A program made the translations under genes and the position numbers. DNA of 64,000 bases, from positions 124,001-188,000 of the forward strand of contig DAOUGQ010000007.1 in assembly GCA_034429195.1 (NCBI GenBank). Direction: 5' to 3'. This DNA is from UBA4782 sp034429195. GTDB taxonomy: Bacteria; Chloroflexota; Anaerolineae; Anaerolineales; Anaerolineaceae. A model generated the notes under the pieces. The model did no database searches. It was not told the origin of the DNA and was given only the letters and a program-made list of their open reading frames with translations. Positions 62,158-64,000 of this stretch are shown in pieces (position 1 is the first letter of the stretch; each line of letters opens with the position of its first letter).

Positions 62158-62979
62158 AGATACCGCACGTACACATTTACGGCATAAGATACTTGATTTG
62201 CTTTCTTCAATCGCTGCTTGCAATCTGTGATACTCCTCTCCTAAGAACAGGTCTTCATAGTTTTGTGTGACTAAATTACCTAGAACATGCTGCATCCCAT
62301 AATCCATGCAGCATAAAATGACACTGCCATCTGGTAGCAAGATATTATGGTTCAGCGCTCTTCCCGAAGAGGAGCATGTGAGTGGTCCTTCTTTCCTATG
62401 GTGGAGTAAAGTTCTACTGGAAAGATTACCCGCTCTGTCGGAGAGATAATCCACCACAGGAATTTTTATAGCTTCAATTTCATCACCAAACAACCTTAAT
62501 AAAGTGGGATGCAGCCTGCCATGACAGGAAATGCGAAGATTCTGCCAACCCGGTGTATCTGATATGATTTGAAAGAACCACCTGATAACTGCCAGATATG
62601 TTCTTGAAAGGGGAATGGGTGAATTGCCTGCATCATCTGGCAGATGGATGACCAGGGGATCAATTTCCCACTGGCTCAAGGCGTGAATATCCGCAATGCT
62701 CGCTCCTAAGAATGTAGTATAAACGGCAACTGGATGGTTATTCTGAATAGCGTATTCCATCATGCGAGTGCATTCCAGATTAAGCCAGGGTTCAGACATA
62801 CCAGAGAAATCTATGCGTATATTATTTGGTACTTTTTGCAAACATTCTTGAAAAGTTGCAAATGTCATTCGCCGAATAGGACTCCGGTATGCCTTCATCA
62901 ATTTTGACTGCGGACAATACCGGCAGCGTACCGGGCAACCCATGTTGGTGGTGATTTCCAACGTCCCTGATAATTTCAT
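62137..62979 (-). CDS. Radical SAM/SPASM protein
   Basis: 280 residues. CPVRCRYCPQSK near residue 15 gives the CxxxCxxC cluster. IDFSGMSEPWLNLE stands in place of GGEP, and the C-terminus has LPDGSVILCCMDY and LCRKCVRAV as a reduced SPASM-like cluster. The NHNILLPDGSVILCC phrase is typical of SPASM enzymes acting on unusual substrates. The product is unknown. It is the last gene of a minus-strand pair with the UbiA-type gene (2-nt gap) and overlaps the CobS-like gene tail to tail. Confidence 0.85.
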   Translation of the reverse strand: MKLSGTLEITTNMGCPVRCRYCPQSKLMKAYRSPIRRMTFATFQECLQKVPNNIRIDFSGMSEPWLNLECTRMMEYAIQNNHPVAVYTTFLGASIADIHALSQWEIDPLVIHLPDDAGNSPIPLSRTYLAVIRWFFQIISDTPGWQNLRISCHGRLHPTLLRLFGDEIEAIKIPVVDYLSDRAGNLSSRTLLHHRKEGPLTCSSSGRALNHNILLPDGSVILCCMDYGMQHVLGNLVTQNYEDLFLGEEYHRLQAAIEESKSSILCRKCVRAVSLQKQNE

Positions 62980-62981
62980 CT

Positions 62982-63761
62982 TTATCCACTCTTGCGAGGT
63001 TTATATGTCGGGTTAGAGAGCCCTACCACCAGCGCAGTGATCCAGTTGATAGGAAATGAGAACAGGAACAATCCTGCAAGTGCCATCCCATAAAGAATGT
63101 ACACGATCACCCGGGTGAATCGGATGGTTTTACCCATGCCATAAACCACTGCGAATGTTCTCCACCCGATCTGTGCATCATTCGCATGATCCACCAATTG
63201 GTGAATGGTTGCCCCCTTCAAAGTAATTAACACAAGCCAGAGGGAAAGATAGACAGCTAATAGAGAGTTGGTTGTTTTTGTAATCGCCAGGTAAAACCAC
63301 AGATGGGGAACAACGAGGAAAATCGCTTGCGAAATCGTACTGAACCAGCCTCGCTGCTTAAAGTAAAAAGGAGGAAGAGAATATGCTGTTGCCATGAAAA
63401 AAGTGAAAAAAGCGATTGCCAATACCAGCCAGTTCATCCACACCAGAGCTGAAACAAAAATGCCAATGGTTAAAAGTCCCAGCAACAGCCAGGCTTCCCA
63501 GGGCTCCAGCATATCAACCCGGTTCTTTCCCACTTTTTTATCGTTTTCTCGTTCGACATAGTAATTAAGCCCAAAAGCATAACAATAAGTACAAATGCTA
63601 AAGAGCATAGTGCCAAGGATTTCTTTAGGAAAGAATTTACTGGAGTCCAACGAGAGGATGAAAATACTTACCAGCACAGAAGCGTGTTTGAAAAACCAAT
63701 CTTCAATCCGAAGAAAAGTGAATTTTGAGAAATATTTTTCCATATTAATATTCGCAACCAT
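62982..63761 (-). CDS. UbiA-family prenyltransferase with altered first Asp motif
   Basis: 259 residues from ATG 63761; the frame runs up to 63851 and another ATG lies at 63743. None has a strong ribosome site, but a candidate -10 at 63788-63793 favours a start downstream of it. About seven to eight membrane helices. Motif 1 reads NYYVERENDKKVGKNR, where UbiA has NDxxDxxxD: the second position is Tyr and the fifth Glu. Motif 2 is DHANDAQIGWRTF, matching DxxxDxxxGxxT. UbiA enzymes attach polyprenyl chains to aromatic or sugar acceptors. The acceptor is unknown; pairing with a radical SAM gene suggests joint tailoring of one product. Confidence 0.78.
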   Translation of the reverse strand: MVANINMEKYFSKFTFLRIEDWFFKHASVLVSIFILSLDSSKFFPKEILGTMLFSICTYCYAFGLNYYVERENDKKVGKNRVDMLEPWEAWLLLGLLTIGIFVSALVWMNWLVLAIAFFTFFMATAYSLPPFYFKQRGWFSTISQAIFLVVPHLWFYLAITKTTNSLLAVYLSLWLVLITLKGATIHQLVDHANDAQIGWRTFAVVYGMGKTIRFTRVIVYILYGMALAGLFLFSFPINWITALVVGLSNPTYKPRKSG

Positions 63762-63787
63762 GATTTTAAAAAAGAAGTCTTGTGATG

Positions 63788-63793
63788 AGTATA
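63788..63793 (-). promoter_or_regulatory. Candidate -10 for the UbiA-radical SAM pair
   Basis: Minus strand TATACT (five of six). Expected start near 63781, about 20 nt before ATG 63761. No clear -35. Confidence 0.3.
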
Positions 63794-63892
63794 CAATACA
63801 TACTTCTTTATGTTTACCTGGTTTTGGCATATACTTTAAGGGTAATTTCATGGAGTTTACCGTTTTCTCTTTAATTTTTCCGGGTAGGTCAT

Positions 63893-64000
63893 ATGCCTGT
63901 TTCTGCTGGCACCATATTATTTAATCGCTATCGCGTTGCATCCAGGCTTGGGCAGGGCGGCTTTGGTGCTGTTTATCGTGCCTGGGATCTCACCCTCAGC
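63893..64000 (+). CDS. Ser/Thr protein kinase, N-terminal fragment cut by window end
   Basis: ATG 63893 opens 36 codons to the window edge: a MPVSAGTILFNRYRVA start followed by LGQGGFGAVYRAWDLTLS. This is the glycine loop and the exact N-terminal style of the receptor kinases at 16535-27606 (LxxGxxLxxRYRIV...GQGGFGAVYKAWDLNLS). AGG lies five bases upstream. It is on the opposite strand and 11 kb from the array. Its later domains are outside the window. Confidence 0.88.
   Translation, partial: MPVSAGTILFNRYRVASRLGQGGFGAVYRAWDLTLS

Noticed and set aside
63762..63851. 30-residue N-terminal extension of the UbiA-type protein
   Set aside because: Polar, no family match, and a candidate -10 lies inside it; a start at 63761 or 63743 is more likely, though no ribosome site decides it.
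1..64000. tRNA, rRNA, CRISPR array, insertion sequence or prophage
   Set aside because: No cloverleaf with conserved loops, no regularly spaced repeats, no transposase or integrase motif seen in gaps or frames. A tRNA scan could still overturn this for short gaps.

Overview
The window looks like a chromosomal segment of a Chloroflexota bacterium, most likely class Anaerolineae. This is an inference from gene style, not from a marker gene. The hints are many transmembrane Ser/Thr kinases of one type, proteins tagged with CxxC zinc ribbons, Ala/Thr-rich juxtamembrane stalks, an LppX-type lipoprotein and moderate GC content. I saw no rRNA, tRNA, CRISPR array, insertion sequence or phage gene.

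Region 1 (1-10459) is ordinary. It holds a CPBP membrane protease (cut by the window edge), a PAS/GAF/HD-GYP c-di-GMP phosphodiesterase, an LppX-like lipoprotein, and a tightly packed minus-strand unit of a MEMO-family protein, a CNNM/CorC-type transporter and PriA. A ferredoxin-nitroreductase fusion follows.

Region 2 (10466-52873) is the striking part: 26 consecutive minus-strand genes with short gaps or overlaps, headed by a near-consensus promoter at 52960-52987. They encode nine Ser/Thr kinases (one soluble with TPRs, two with N-terminal zinc ribbons, six kinase-TM-ectodomain receptors), three PP2C phosphatases (two fused to a degenerate pseudokinase carrying an inserted zinc ribbon), four VWA proteins, four FHA proteins plus an FHA-FHA ABC transporter, a LIM/DA1-like metallopeptidase, two membrane-anchored subtilases and two zinc-ribbon proteins of unknown role. 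Fourteen of the 26 carry CxxC zinc ribbons, and in the membrane proteins these are predicted to face the cytoplasm. I read the locus as one phospho-signalling system: receptor kinases with interchangeable sensors write phospho-Thr, FHA proteins read it, PP2C enzymes erase it, and VWA and zinc-ribbon modules assemble the complex. Proteases and an ABC exporter would be outputs or regulators. Internal hairpins and candidate promoters suggest several sub-operons.

Region 3 (53126-62157, plus strand) is a surface-glycan or natural-product type cluster. It holds a GT-C membrane glycosyltransferase, two radical SAM enzymes, a NodB deacetylase, a GT2, a GT-A/GT-B fusion, a protein resembling the ADP-ribosyltransferase fold and an orphan CobS-like transferase. 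Most of these genes overlap by 4-20 nt, so they are probably translationally coupled.

Region 4 (62137-64000) has a minus-strand pair (radical SAM/SPASM protein and UbiA-family prenyltransferase). It ends with the first 36 codons of another kinase of the region 2 type on the plus strand, so the kinase repertoire continues beyond the window.
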